Origin: Pseudomonas sp. FP1742
GTDB taxonomy: Bacteria > Pseudomonadota > Gammaproteobacteria > Pseudomonadales > Pseudomonadaceae
Assembly (NCBI RefSeq): GCF_030687145.1
Contig: NZ_CP117460.1
Coordinates: 1-64,000, forward strand
Length of the DNA stretch: 64,000 bases
Direction of reading: 5' to 3'
The notes below the pieces were generated by a model. It was not told the origin of the DNA. It worked only from the letters and a program-made list of their open reading frames with translations, and ran no database searches. This document shows, one piece after another, positions 39,673 through 48,672 of the stretch. Every line of letters starts with the position of its first letter. The first letter of the stretch is position 1. The position numbers and the translations under genes are program-made.

Positions 39673-40440
39673 ATGGAATGGCTGACCAACCCTGAAATCT
39701 GGGTTGCCTTCTTCACCCTGACTGCCCTGGAGATCGTTCTGGGCATCGACAACATCATCATGATTTCGATCCTGGTCAGCCGCATGCCCAAACACATGCA
39801 GGCGCGTACCCGGATCTTCGGCCTCGCACTGGCCATGGTCACGCGGATTCTGTTGCTGTTGTCGATCACCTGGGTCATGCGCCTCACCGCAGACTTGTTC
39901 GAAGTGTTCGGTCAGGGTATTTCCGGACGTGACTTGATTCTGTTCTTCGGTGGTCTGTTCCTGCTGTGGAAAAGCTCGCAAGAGATGTACCACGCACTGG
40001 AAGGTGAAGATGAAACCAATGAGGAGCCCGGCGGCAAGGGCGGCAATTTCCTCTACACCATCATTCAGATCGCGATCATCGACATCGTGTTCTCGCTGGA
40101 CTCGGTCATCACTGCCGTTGGCATGGTGTCCCATGTACCGGTCATGGTCGCGGCGATCATCGTTGCTGTGCTGGTGATGATGTGGGCTTCCGGCACCATC
40201 AGCGAGTTCATCGACAAGCACCCATCGCTGAAGATGCTGGCGCTGTCTTTCCTGTTGATCGTCGGTACCGTGCTGATTGCCGAATCCTTCGATGTGCATG
40301 TGCCAAAAGGCTACGTCTACTTCGCCATGGCGTTCTCGCTGGCGGTGGAAGCAATCAACATCAGGATGCGCACCGCGATTGCGAAAAAACGCAAACAGCA
40401 GGAGCCGGTGAAACTGCGCAAGGATGTTCCGGGCCAGTAA
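39673..40440 (+). CDS. TerC-family integral membrane protein
   Basis: This 255-residue membrane protein has about seven helices of the TerC family and the characteristic acidic motifs ALEIVLGIDNIIMI and DIVFSLDSVITAVGM. TerC proteins are linked with tellurite resistance and with metal-ion (manganese) export. AAAGGAA lies upstream of ATG 39673. The 85-bp leader is too short and unlike a yybP-ykoY riboswitch. It stands alone and ends at a GGGGCC hairpin. Confidence 0.92.
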   Translation: MEWLTNPEIWVAFFTLTALEIVLGIDNIIMISILVSRMPKHMQARTRIFGLALAMVTRILLLLSITWVMRLTADLFEVFGQGISGRDLILFFGGLFLLWKSSQEMYHALEGEDETNEEPGGKGGNFLYTIIQIAIIDIVFSLDSVITAVGMVSHVPVMVAAIIVAVLVMMWASGTISEFIDKHPSLKMLALSFLLIVGTVLIAESFDVHVPKGYVYFAMAFSLAVEAINIRMRTAIAKKRKQQEPVKLRKDVPGQ

Positions 40441-40461
40441 CCCAAACATCCTGTCGTGACA

Positions 40462-40481
40462 AAGGGGCCTTCGGGCCCCTT
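40462..40481 (+). terminator. Hairpin after TerC
   Basis: AAGGGGCC-TTCG-GGCCCCTT is a perfect 8-bp stem with a stable TTCG loop; the tail lacks a strong T-run. It is the likely TerC transcription end. Confidence 0.65.
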
Positions 40482-40497
40482 CGTCATGTCTGCATCA

Positions 40498-40516
40498 AAC
40501 TGTTTTCATGACAGTT
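40498..40516. promoter_or_regulatory. Inverted repeat upstream of the Na/Pi cotransporter
   Basis: AACTGT-N7-ACAGTT lies about 140 bp before the cotransporter start. On the minus strand it begins CTGTCAT, a Pho-box half, but the second half does not fit. A different regulator is possible. Confidence 0.3.
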
Positions 40517-40651
40517 TTGTTTCAATCGCTTCTTTAGCTGTGCGATGCTGGCGTCCAGACCGTTAGCCAACTACAGCTTAAGTACAGAACGTAAAAGAAC
40601 GCGGTACCGTCGACTTGCCCCGCTGGGGCGCTACCACCACAGGGGGCCTGT

Positions 40652-42310
40652 ATGCTCACCCTGCTCAATTTGTTATCGGCCGTGGCCTTGTTGATCTGGG
40701 GCACGCACATCGTCCGAACCGGCATCCTGCGGGTTTATGGCTCCAACTTGCGCCATGTGATCGGCCAGAACATGTCCAGGCGTTGGTTGGCGTTTATCGC
40801 CGGGATCATGGTGACCGCCATGGTCCAGAGCAGCAACGCCACCGCCATGCTCGTCACTTCTTTTGTCGGTCAGGGCCTGATGGCGCTGACCCCCGCCCTG
40901 GCGACCATGCTCGGCGCCGACGTCGGTACCGCGCTGATGGCGCGGGTACTGACCCTCGACCTGTCGTGGCTGTCGCCGTTGCTGATCTTCCTCGGGGTGA
41001 TTTTCTTTCTGTCGCGCAAGCAGACCCGGGTTGGGCAGATGGGACGGGTCGGCATCGGTCTGGGGCTGATCATTCTGGCGCTGCAATTGATCGTCGAGGC
41101 CGCCACGCCGATCACTCATGCTCAGGGAGTGAAGGTGATTTTCGCTTCTCTGACCGGCGATATCTTGCTCGATGCGCTGGTCGGTGCACTGTTCGCGATG
41201 ATTTCATACTCCAGCCTGGCCGCCGTTTTGCTGACCGCGACCCTCGCCGGCGCCAGCGTGATCAGTCTGCCAGTGGCCATCGGCCTGGTGATCGGCGCCA
41301 ACATCGGCAGCGGCGTTCTCGCCTTCCTCAGCACCAGCATGCAGAACGCCGCCGGCCGTCAGGTGGCGCTGGGCAGCCTGTTGTACAAACTGATCGGTTT
41401 GCTGCTGATCATTCCGGTGCTTGATCCATTGGTGCACTGGATCGACAGCTTCGATTTCAGCGCTCAGGAAATGGTCATCGGCTTCCACCTGCTCTACAAC
41501 ACCGCGCGTTGCCTGATCCTGTTGCCCAGCGTCGGGCTGATGGCCAGGCTCTGTGCGTGGCTGCTGCCGGAGCGGCCGGACATCAACGGCACGGCCAAGC
41601 CGCGGCACCTTGACCCGACGGCGTTGGTGACCCCTAGCCTGGCGCTGGCCAATGCCGCCCGGGAAACCCTGCGCATCGGCGATCTGGTCGACAACATGCT
41701 CGAAGCCATGCTCGCCGTACTGCGCGGCAAACAGACCGCCGTCACCCAGGAAATCCGTCGCCTGACCGATGATGTCGAAGCGCTCTACAGCGCGATCAAA
41801 CTCTATCTGGCGCAAATGCCTCGCGAAGACCTCAGCGAGCAGGATAGCCAACGGTGGGCGGAAACCATCGAGCTGGCGATTAACCTGAAACTGGCCAGTG
41901 ATCTGATCGAACGCATGCTGCGCAAGGTTCAGCAGCAGAAAACCGCGCAGCGGCGGTCGTTTTCCGAGGTCGGTCTGGAAGAGTTGGCCGGGCTGCACAG
42001 CCAGTTGATAGCCAACTTGCGTCTGGGGTTGTCGGTGTTCCTCAGCGCCGATCCGGAAAGTGCTCGCCAGTTACTGCGGGAGAAACGTCGCTTTCGCGCA
42101 CAGGAACGCCGCCTGGCCCACGCTCATGTCAGCCGTTTACACCGTAAGATCGTGCAAAGTATCGAGACCAGTTCGCTGCATCTGGAGCTGATCGCTGACA
42201 TGAGGCGCCTCAATTCGCTGTTTTGCAGCAGTGCCTATGCGGTGTTGGGCACTTCGGACACCGGTGCTCTGGCGGTCGACGATATGGCTGACATCACTCA
42301 TTCACCCTGA
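40652..42310 (+). CDS. Na+/phosphate cotransporter family protein with PhoU-like tail
   Basis: This 552-residue protein has a membrane domain of two inverted Na/Pi cotransporter repeats (MVQSSNATAMLVTSF, SYSSLAAVLLTATLAG carry the family glutamine/serine signatures) and a helical PhoU-like cytoplasmic C-terminus from about residue 340. It probably carries phosphate with sodium, or exports it. AGGGGG precedes ATG 40652. It follows the TerC gene after a terminator and precedes an M16 peptidase by 55 bp. Regulation by phosphate is possible but no clear Pho box is seen. Confidence 0.92.
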   Translation: MLTLLNLLSAVALLIWGTHIVRTGILRVYGSNLRHVIGQNMSRRWLAFIAGIMVTAMVQSSNATAMLVTSFVGQGLMALTPALATMLGADVGTALMARVLTLDLSWLSPLLIFLGVIFFLSRKQTRVGQMGRVGIGLGLIILALQLIVEAATPITHAQGVKVIFASLTGDILLDALVGALFAMISYSSLAAVLLTATLAGASVISLPVAIGLVIGANIGSGVLAFLSTSMQNAAGRQVALGSLLYKLIGLLLIIPVLDPLVHWIDSFDFSAQEMVIGFHLLYNTARCLILLPSVGLMARLCAWLLPERPDINGTAKPRHLDPTALVTPSLALANAARETLRIGDLVDNMLEAMLAVLRGKQTAVTQEIRRLTDDVEALYSAIKLYLAQMPREDLSEQDSQRWAETIELAINLKLASDLIERMLRKVQQQKTAQRRSFSEVGLEELAGLHSQLIANLRLGLSVFLSADPESARQLLREKRRFRAQERRLAHAHVSRLHRKIVQSIETSSLHLELIADMRRLNSLFCSSAYAVLGTSDTGALAVDDMADITHSP

Positions 42311-42365
42311 ACGTCCACAGTTGCCTGAAGTCTGTTGTACTTACGCTGTCGTACGGAAACTCGTT

Positions 42366-43742
42366 ATGCGTTGTCTGCTGTTCGCTTGTCTGCTGCTCGG
42401 CGCCCTGCCTTCGTTTGCCCTGGATCGCTTTCAGGTCGAGGGCTATACGCTGCCCAACGGCCTGCAATTGATCCTCAAGCCAGGCGCCGAGCGCGGGCAT
42501 GTGGCGATCCGGCTGGTGGTTGGTGTTGGCCTGGATGATTTCAGCTGCGCCGACAAAGAACTGCCGCACCTGCTCGAGCACTTGTTGTTCAGCGGCATCG
42601 ACGCCACCGGCGAAGGGGGGCTGGAAGAGCGCATGCAAGCCCTGGGGGGTGAGTGGAATGCTTACACCAGCAACGCCGACACGACGTTCGTCATCGAAGC
42701 CCCGGCGAAAAACCAGCGTAAGGTGCTCGATCTGCTGTTGGCATTGCTGACCCAGACCCATATCGACGACAACGCCATCAACGTCGCCAAGCAAGTGGTC
42801 GAGCGCGAAGACGGTGGCCATTATTCCCACCTGCAACGTTGGCTGGATCGCCAGGACCTGGGCCACACCGCCAGCAACCAATTGGCGGTGGAACTGGGCC
42901 TCAAATGCTCCGAGCGCGCCGAAGTCGATCACCTGACCCGCGAGCAACTGGATAAGGTGCGCAAGGCCTGGTACGCGCCCAATAACATGACCCTGATCGT
43001 GGTTGGTGAGCTCGACCACTTGCTGCCGGCCTATCTGGAACGGACTTACGGTGCGCTCCAGGCAGTTGAGCCGACTGAGCACCTGTCCCTGCCGGACATT
43101 CAGGCCAGCGCGGCCCATCAGCGCAATCTGAGTAGCGGTTTGGTCGGTGGCGGCGCCAAGTTGCACTGGCTGGTGCCGGAACCGGTGCTGGAAGACCTGC
43201 ACGATGAAACCTTCGACTTGCTCAAGGAGTATCTGGACTGGGCGCTCTATCGCCAGCTGCGTCTGGTCCATGGGCTGTCCTACGGCCCCTCGGCCGAGCG
43301 TGAAGTGTTTGGCGGGGTGGGCTTCATGAGCCTGAACGCCGACCTTGATCGCGGCGACGTGCCAGCAGCCGAACAGGTGCTGGATGAACTCAAGGCCGAT
43401 CTGCTCAAGAACGGTCTCGACGCCACCACCTTCGCCCGCCTCAAGCAGGCCGCCATCGCTCGCCAGACCTGGGCCGTGCAAGGCAATAGCGCCCTGGCGG
43501 ATTATTACTGGAGCGCCCTCGGCGACTACGCGGACGGCCATTTCGCCAACCCGGCCAAGGCACTGCAAGAAGTGACGCTGGCCGAGGCGAACAAGGCGAT
43601 GCGTGAGTTGTTGTCGCAACCGGGGTATTTGCGGATCGAGAAGCCGTTGATGAGTTATGACCAGGTGATGTGGGCGATTGCCGGGGGATTTGGATTGATG
43701 GTGCTTGGGGCATTGGGTTGGCGTGTTCACCGCAGAAAGTAG
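42366..43742 (+). CDS. M16-family zinc peptidase with signal peptide and C-terminal anchor
   Basis: This 458-residue protein starts at ATG 42366 (MRCLLFACLLLGALPSFALD, a signal peptide), although the frame is open from 42231. The N-terminal half has the inverted zinc motif HLLEH (PHLLEHLLFSGI) and the downstream Glu (AKQVVERED) required for activity; the C-terminal M16 half follows from about 190. A hydrophobic segment (about 430-450) plus RRK at the end suggests a membrane tail anchor. M16 enzymes often occur as adjacent pairs, but here there is one. The substrate is unknown. It ends at a REPIN. Confidence 0.9.
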   Translation: MRCLLFACLLLGALPSFALDRFQVEGYTLPNGLQLILKPGAERGHVAIRLVVGVGLDDFSCADKELPHLLEHLLFSGIDATGEGGLEERMQALGGEWNAYTSNADTTFVIEAPAKNQRKVLDLLLALLTQTHIDDNAINVAKQVVEREDGGHYSHLQRWLDRQDLGHTASNQLAVELGLKCSERAEVDHLTREQLDKVRKAWYAPNNMTLIVVGELDHLLPAYLERTYGALQAVEPTEHLSLPDIQASAAHQRNLSSGLVGGGAKLHWLVPEPVLEDLHDETFDLLKEYLDWALYRQLRLVHGLSYGPSAEREVFGGVGFMSLNADLDRGDVPAAEQVLDELKADLLKNGLDATTFARLKQAAIARQTWAVQGNSALADYYWSALGDYADGHFANPAKALQEVTLAEANKAMRELLSQPGYLRIEKPLMSYDQVMWAIAGGFGLMVLGALGWRVHRRK

Positions 43743-43768
43743 TTATTTCCCTGTGGCAACGGGTTTTG

Positions 43769-43902
43769 TGTGGCGAGGGGGCTTGCCCCCGTTCGGCTGC
43801 GCAGCAGTCGCAATATCGGTGAATGCGGTGTACCTGATAAACCGGGTTGCCGCATTTTCAGGGCCGCTTCGCAGCCCAACGGGGGCAAGCCCCCTCGCCA
43901 CA
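43769..43902. repeat. REPIN of a second family (GGGGGCTTGCCCCC)
   Basis: TGTGGCGAGGGGGCTTGCCC and its inverted counterpart CGGGGGCAAGCCCCC...CCACA (ending 43902) face each other around a long spacer. The stem sequence differs from the GCGGGCTTGC family elsewhere in the window. Confidence 0.85.
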
Positions 43903-43960
43903 GGGCCCCTCGGACGGTACCCTGTCGGGGATTTTTCCCACGACTATTGTGAACCGCCGA

Positions 43961-44989
43961 ATGCCGACTCTGACCCTGTACATCCAGCGCATCCTGGAAC
44001 TGATGAAGCGCTACCCCGGAGTCATCGCGCTCGGCGGTTTCATTTCCGGGGTCGGCAGCTTCATGCTGGTGGATCGCCAACAAGGTCTGGCGAGCTGGAT
44101 CACCACCATCATGCTGGTCAGCTGGGTCTGGTTGATGCTGGAAAACAGCCTCACCAAGCTGTTCGCCAGGGTCTTCAAGCGCGAAATACCCCAGCCCCTG
44201 CTGCGTTACGCGACGCAGATGATCCATCAGGAAAGCCTGTTCTTCGTCCTGCCGTTCTTTTTAATTACCACCACCTGGAACAGCGGCCAGTTGTTCTTCA
44301 CTGGATTACTGAGCATGGCGGCGCTGATTTCGATCATCGACCCGCTCTACTACAAATGGCTGGCACCGCGCCGTTGGGCGTTTCTGGCGCTGCACACCCT
44401 GACCCTGTTTGCGGCCCTGCTGACCGCCCTGCCCGTCATCCTGCACCTGACCACTGCCCAGAGCTTCAAGCTGGCGCTGGGCATTGCCATGCTGCTGTCG
44501 TTCCCGAGCCTGGCCTCGATCTTCCCTATTCGCACCGTGCGCAACGCATTGGCGATCCTCAGCATCACCGTCGGCATCGGCGCCGCCGGTTGGGTGCTGC
44601 GCTCCTGGGTGCCGCCGGCGACCCTGTGGATGACCGATGTGGCGATCAGTACCCAAATGCAGGACCGCACCCCTGGCAAGAGTCTGGAAGAGGTCAGCGT
44701 CGAGCAGATTCGTGGCGACGGCTTGTACGCCTACACCGCGATCAATGCCCCACGGGGGCTGGACGAGCGGATCTATCACGTCTGGATATTCAACGGTAAA
44801 GAGGTTGACCGCATCCCGCTGGACATCCACGGCGGGCGCAAGGAAGGCTACCGCGCCTGGACCCACAAGCAGAACTTCCCCGGTAATCCGGCGGGCAAAT
44901 GGCAGGTCCGGGTGCTCACCGAAGACGGCCAGGTGATCGGTGTGCTGCGCTTCAAGGTCATGGACAGCACACCCATCAAAGATAAGTAA
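43961..44989 (+). CDS. DUF2914-domain membrane protein
   Basis: This 342-residue protein has about six hydrophobic helices in the first 230 residues and a C-terminal soluble DUF2914 domain (about 265-340: ERIYHVWIFNGKEVDRI, HKQNFPGNPAGKWQVRV). Function is unknown. ATG 43961 is chosen; an in-frame GTG at 43949 is an alternative, and the open frame from 43847 runs through the REPIN. It lies 53 bp upstream of an MCE-type lipid transport operon on the same strand, so a role in the envelope is plausible but unproven. Confidence 0.85.
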   Translation: MPTLTLYIQRILELMKRYPGVIALGGFISGVGSFMLVDRQQGLASWITTIMLVSWVWLMLENSLTKLFARVFKREIPQPLLRYATQMIHQESLFFVLPFFLITTTWNSGQLFFTGLLSMAALISIIDPLYYKWLAPRRWAFLALHTLTLFAALLTALPVILHLTTAQSFKLALGIAMLLSFPSLASIFPIRTVRNALAILSITVGIGAAGWVLRSWVPPATLWMTDVAISTQMQDRTPGKSLEEVSVEQIRGDGLYAYTAINAPRGLDERIYHVWIFNGKEVDRIPLDIHGGRKEGYRAWTHKQNFPGNPAGKWQVRVLTEDGQVIGVLRFKVMDSTPIKDK

Positions 44990-45042
44990 CGCGGTTCGTG
45001 CTATTAATCTGGTCTGCGCAATTGCCGAACAAGCAGGAGCTT

Positions 45043-46191
45043 ATGACCAGCAGCACAACGCCCGGCAGTGTCCGACTGGATACCTCGCACATCCCAGCCA
45101 TGCTGCGGGTCACGGGTGACTGGACGCTCGCTCATTACGCCGATCTCAGCCACCTGAGCGACAAGCTCCGTGGCCAATACGACGACAACACCCGGATCGA
45201 CCTTAACGGCCTCGGTGCCCTGGACACGGCGGGTGCATCGCTGCTGGTGGAGTTGCTGGGTTCCGAGCGTCTGGGCAAATTCGCCGAACACCCCGATTGC
45301 ACCCTTTCCTCCGCCGATCGCGCCTTGCTGCAGACGGTGTATTGCTCGCTGACTGATTTCTGCGTGCCGATCAAAGAACCGGAAATCAGCGTCGGCATTC
45401 AACTGCTGACCCGTATCGGCCGCGCGGTCGATGCGATCTGGCAGGACACCCTGCAGCTGCTGGGTTTCGTCGGCCTGATCCTGCAAACCATCGCGCGCAG
45501 GCTGTTTTGTCCCAAGCGCTGGCGTCTCACGCCAATGGTCGCGCACATTGAGCAGACCGGCCTGGACGCTGCCCCCATCGTCGCCCTGCTGACCTTTATG
45601 GTGGGCGCCGTGGTAGCGTTTCTCGGTGCGACTGTGCTGGCGAGCTTCGGCGCGAGCATTTTTACCGTGGACCTGGTGGCGTTCTCTTTTCTGCGGGAAT
45701 TCGGCGTGTTGCTGACCGCGATCCTGATGGCGGGCCGCACCGCCAGCGCGTTCACCGCGCAGATCGGCTCGATGAAGGCCAACGAAGAAATCGACGCGAT
45801 CCGTACCCTCGGCCTGGACCCCATGGAGTTGCTGGTGGTGCCGCGTGTCCTGGCGTTGCTGGTGGCGCTGCCGATGCTGACCTTTCTGGCGATGTTGTCG
45901 GGGATTGTCGGCGGTGGTGTGGTCTGTGCGCTGTCGCTGGATATTTCGCCGGCGATGTTCCTGTCGTTGCTGCAATCGGACATTGGCGTTCAGCACTTTC
46001 TGGTGGGGATCGTCAAAGCGCCGATTTTTGCGTTCCTGATTGCCTCTATCGGCTGTCTCGAAGGCTTCAAGGTCAGTGGCAGCGCCGAGTCTGTCGGCGC
46101 ACACACCACGTCCAGTGTGGTCCAATCAATCTTCGTGGTGATCGTGCTTGATGCCGTGGCCGCGTTGTTTTTCATGGAGATGGGCTGGTGA
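45043..46191 (+). CDS. MlaE-type permease with N-terminal STAS domain
   Basis: This 382-residue inner-membrane permease belongs to the MlaE family of MCE lipid transporters. Residues about 15-105 form a STAS-like domain (RVTGDWTLAHYADL..., LNGLGALDTAGASLLVELL), and the rest is the five-helix MlaE permease (AGRTASAFTAQIGSMKANEEIDAI is the family hallmark). GCAGGAG precedes ATG 45043. It overlaps the ATPase gene by four bases. The STAS module fused to MlaE resembles MlaB-like regulation in one chain. The cargo is probably phospholipid. Confidence 0.92.
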   Translation: MTSSTTPGSVRLDTSHIPAMLRVTGDWTLAHYADLSHLSDKLRGQYDDNTRIDLNGLGALDTAGASLLVELLGSERLGKFAEHPDCTLSSADRALLQTVYCSLTDFCVPIKEPEISVGIQLLTRIGRAVDAIWQDTLQLLGFVGLILQTIARRLFCPKRWRLTPMVAHIEQTGLDAAPIVALLTFMVGAVVAFLGATVLASFGASIFTVDLVAFSFLREFGVLLTAILMAGRTASAFTAQIGSMKANEEIDAIRTLGLDPMELLVVPRVLALLVALPMLTFLAMLSGIVGGGVVCALSLDISPAMFLSLLQSDIGVQHFLVGIVKAPIFAFLIASIGCLEGFKVSGSAESVGAHTTSSVVQSIFVVIVLDAVAALFFMEMGW

Positions 46192-46991
46192 GTCGTCTAC
46201 CCCGAACGCCTGGCGAGGCGGTGATCGACGTTCGCGGGCTGTGCAATCGCTTCGGCCGTCAGAGCGTGCACGAGAACCTCGACCTGGATTTGTACAAAGG
46301 CGAGATCCTTGCCGTGGTCGGCGGTTCCGGCAGCGGCAAATCGGTGCTGTTGCGCAGCATCGTCGGCTTGCGCCAGCCCAGCGAAGGGCTGGTGAAGGTG
46401 TTCGGCAAGAACTTGCCGAGCCTGTCGGAGCACGAGCGTTCGCTGGTCGAACGGCGCTTCGGTGTGTTGTTCCAGAAAGGTGCCCTGTTCTCTTCGCTGA
46501 CGGTGACCGAGAACGTCGCCCTGCCCCTGATCGAACACGCCGGCCTGAGTCGTGCCGACGCCGAGCACCTGGCAGCGGTGAAGCTGGCATTGGCCGGGCT
46601 GCCGTTGTCGGCGGCCGACAAGTACCCTGCTTCACTGTCCGGCGGCATGATCAAACGTGCGGCGCTGGCCCGGGCGCTGGCGCTGGACCCGGACATCCTG
46701 TTTCTCGACGAACCCACCGCCGGCCTCGATCCGATTGGCGCGGCGGCCTTCGATCAATTGATCCTGACCCTGCGTGATGCGTTGGGTTTGAGTGTGTTTC
46801 TGGTCACCCACGACCTCGACACGCTCTACACCATCACCGACCGGGTGGCGGTGTTGGCACAGAAGAAAGTGCTGGTGGCTGATGCCATCGATAAAGTATC
46901 GGAAACCGACGACGCGTGGATTCACGAATACTTCCATGGCCCTCGCGGCCGCGCGGCGCTGACGGCCGCTAACCAGCTCAATGAGGTCTGA
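46188..46991 (+). CDS. ABC transporter ATPase (MlaF-like)
   Basis: This 267-residue ATPase powers the adjacent MlaE-type permease at the inner membrane. It shows Walker A GGSGSGKSVLL (near residue 45), the signature LSGGMIKRAALARALAL, Walker B ILFLDEPTAGLDP and the switch histidine in VTHDLDTL. The start is GTG 46188, overlapping the permease stop by four bases (GTGA), so translation is coupled. It differs from lone ABC ATPases in lacking export domains. It is part of the MlaE-MlaF-MlaD-lipoprotein operon. Confidence 0.95.
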   Translation: MSRLPRTPGEAVIDVRGLCNRFGRQSVHENLDLDLYKGEILAVVGGSGSGKSVLLRSIVGLRQPSEGLVKVFGKNLPSLSEHERSLVERRFGVLFQKGALFSSLTVTENVALPLIEHAGLSRADAEHLAAVKLALAGLPLSAADKYPASLSGGMIKRAALARALALDPDILFLDEPTAGLDPIGAAAFDQLILTLRDALGLSVFLVTHDLDTLYTITDRVAVLAQKKVLVADAIDKVSETDDAWIHEYFHGPRGRAALTAANQLNEV

Positions 46992-46992
46992 C

Positions 46993-47931
46993 ATGGAAAC
47001 CCGAGCCCATCACGTATTGATCGGCCTGTTCACCGTCATAGTGGTGGCAGGCGCCCTGCTCTTCGGTCTGTGGCTGGCCAAGTCCAGCGTCGACACCGAA
47101 TTCAAGGATTACGAAATCGTCTTCAATGAGGCGGTCAGCGGCCTGTCCAAGGGCAGTGCCGTGCAGTACAGCGGGATCAAGGTCGGTGACGTGGTGACGC
47201 TGCGCCTGGACCCGAGCGACCCACGCCGGGTGTTGGCGCGGATCCGCCTGGGCGGAGACACCCCGATCAAGGAAGACACCCAAGCCAAACTGGCGCTGAC
47301 CGGGATCACCGGCACCTCGATCATTCAGCTCAGCGGCGGCACGCCACAAAGTCCGAAGCTCAAGGGCAAGGACGGCAATTTGCCGACCATCGTGGCGTCG
47401 CCCTCGCCCATCGCCCGTTTGATGAGCGACAGTAACGATCTGATGACGGGTGTGAACATGTTGATGCAGAACGCCAATCAGATGTTTTCTTCGGAAAACG
47501 TCGAGCGCATCAGCAAGACCCTTGAGCATCTGGAGCAAACCACCGGCACCATCGCCGACCAGCGCGGCGACATCGGTCAGGCCATGCAGCAACTGGCGTC
47601 GATCGGTAAACAGGCCTCCGCCACACTCGAACAAACCGCTGGGCTGATGCGCAACGCCAACGGCTTGCTCAACGATCAGGGCAAGCAGATGTTCGGCAGT
47701 GCCGAGCAAGCCATGAAGTCCCTGGAACAGAGCAGCGCGACCCTCAACTCATTGCTCACCACTAATCAGGATTCCCTCAACAACGGCATGCAGGGCCTCA
47801 ATGGCCTGGCGCCGGCGGTACGTGAGTTGCGCGATACCTTGAGTTCGTTGCGCACCATTTCCCAGCGCCTTGAGGCCAACCCCAGCGGATATCTGCTGGG
47901 CAGTGACAAGAACAAGGAGTTCACGCCATGA
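46993..47931 (+). CDS. MlaD-family MCE substrate-binding protein
   Basis: This 312-residue protein has one N-terminal membrane helix (about 8-30) and a periplasmic MCE domain (about 38-115: FKDYEIVFNEAVSGLSKGS, VQYSGIKVGDVV), followed by a long helical tail to about 300 with coiled-coil character. MCE proteins form hexameric rings or tubes that pass lipids between membranes. ATG 46993 has GAGGT upstream and lies one base after the ATPase stop. The long tail suggests a longer needle than Mla-type MlaD, nearer to Pqi or Let-type systems. Confidence 0.92.
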   Translation: METRAHHVLIGLFTVIVVAGALLFGLWLAKSSVDTEFKDYEIVFNEAVSGLSKGSAVQYSGIKVGDVVTLRLDPSDPRRVLARIRLGGDTPIKEDTQAKLALTGITGTSIIQLSGGTPQSPKLKGKDGNLPTIVASPSPIARLMSDSNDLMTGVNMLMQNANQMFSSENVERISKTLEHLEQTTGTIADQRGDIGQAMQQLASIGKQASATLEQTAGLMRNANGLLNDQGKQMFGSAEQAMKSLEQSSATLNSLLTTNQDSLNNGMQGLNGLAPAVRELRDTLSSLRTISQRLEANPSGYLLGSDKNKEFTP

Positions 47932-48554
47932 AGCTGATCCCGTTAGCCTTGGCTGCCGGTTTTGCACTGACCAGCGCCTGCTCGATTCTGCCCAAGTCCG
48001 AGCCGTCCGATGTCTATCGATTGCCGTCGTCCCAGAGCGGCGCACCGGCCAATCACAGCGCGGTGCTGCACTGGTCGTTGCGACTGGCCAAGCCACAGAC
48101 CAGCGAAGCCCTGAACAACCCGAAGATCGCCGTAATCCCTCAGGGTGACCTGATCAGCAGTTACAAGGCTTCACGCTGGAGCGATCCGGCCCCGGTACTG
48201 TTGCGCAATCGCCTGCTCGATGGTTTCCAGCGTGACGGTCGTGTGCCGTTGCTCAGCACCGATGACAGCAATCTCCAGGCGGACCTGGAACTGGGCGGCA
48301 ACCTGCAGGCGTTCCAGACCGAATACCAGGGCGCGACGGCGAGCGTGGTCGTGCGGCTGGATGCGTTGCTGGTGCGTGGATATGACCAGCGAATCCTCGC
48401 CAGTCGGCGTTTTGAAGTGCGTCAGCCGTTGAGCGATGTGAAGGTGCCGGCGGTGGTCGCCGGGTTCGGCCAGGCCAGCGACCAGTTGACGGCGCAGGTG
48501 GTGGCCTGGACGGTGGAGCAAGGTCAGAAGATTGCGCCGCCGCGGAGGCCTTGA
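47928..48554 (+). CDS. PqiC/ABC-type auxiliary lipoprotein
   Basis: This 208-residue protein starts MKLIPLALAAGFALTSACS, a type II signal peptide with the lipidated Cys near residue 18. It belongs to the ABC-type transport auxiliary lipoprotein family (YRLPSSQ, HWSLRLAKPQTSEAL, LLSTDDSNLQADLEL), of which PqiC is the best-known member. It should sit in the outer membrane and link to the MCE protein. It overlaps the MlaD-like gene by four bases (ATGA) and ends the operon before a REPIN. Residue 15-18 (TSAC) deviates slightly from the strict lipobox. Confidence 0.9.
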   Translation: MKLIPLALAAGFALTSACSILPKSEPSDVYRLPSSQSGAPANHSAVLHWSLRLAKPQTSEALNNPKIAVIPQGDLISSYKASRWSDPAPVLLRNRLLDGFQRDGRVPLLSTDDSNLQADLELGGNLQAFQTEYQGATASVVVRLDALLVRGYDQRILASRRFEVRQPLSDVKVPAVVAGFGQASDQLTAQVVAWTVEQGQKIAPPRRP

Positions 48555-48571
48555 AGCCACCGCCGAACTCC

Positions 48572-48662
48572 TGTGGGAGCGGGCTTGCTCGCGAAAGAGG
48601 CCGGTACATTCAACATGTCTGTTGACTGACACACCGCTTTCGCGAGCAAGCCCGCTCCCACA
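48572..48662. repeat. REPIN between the MCE operon and the spmAB-like gene
   Basis: TGTGGGAGCGGGCTTGCTCG (48572) faces its mirror arm ending at 48662. The spacer (TTCAACAT...GTTGACTGA...CACCGC) is nearly the same as in the REPIN at 50007-50096. Confidence 0.92.
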
Positions 48663-48672
48663 GGTTTGTCGG

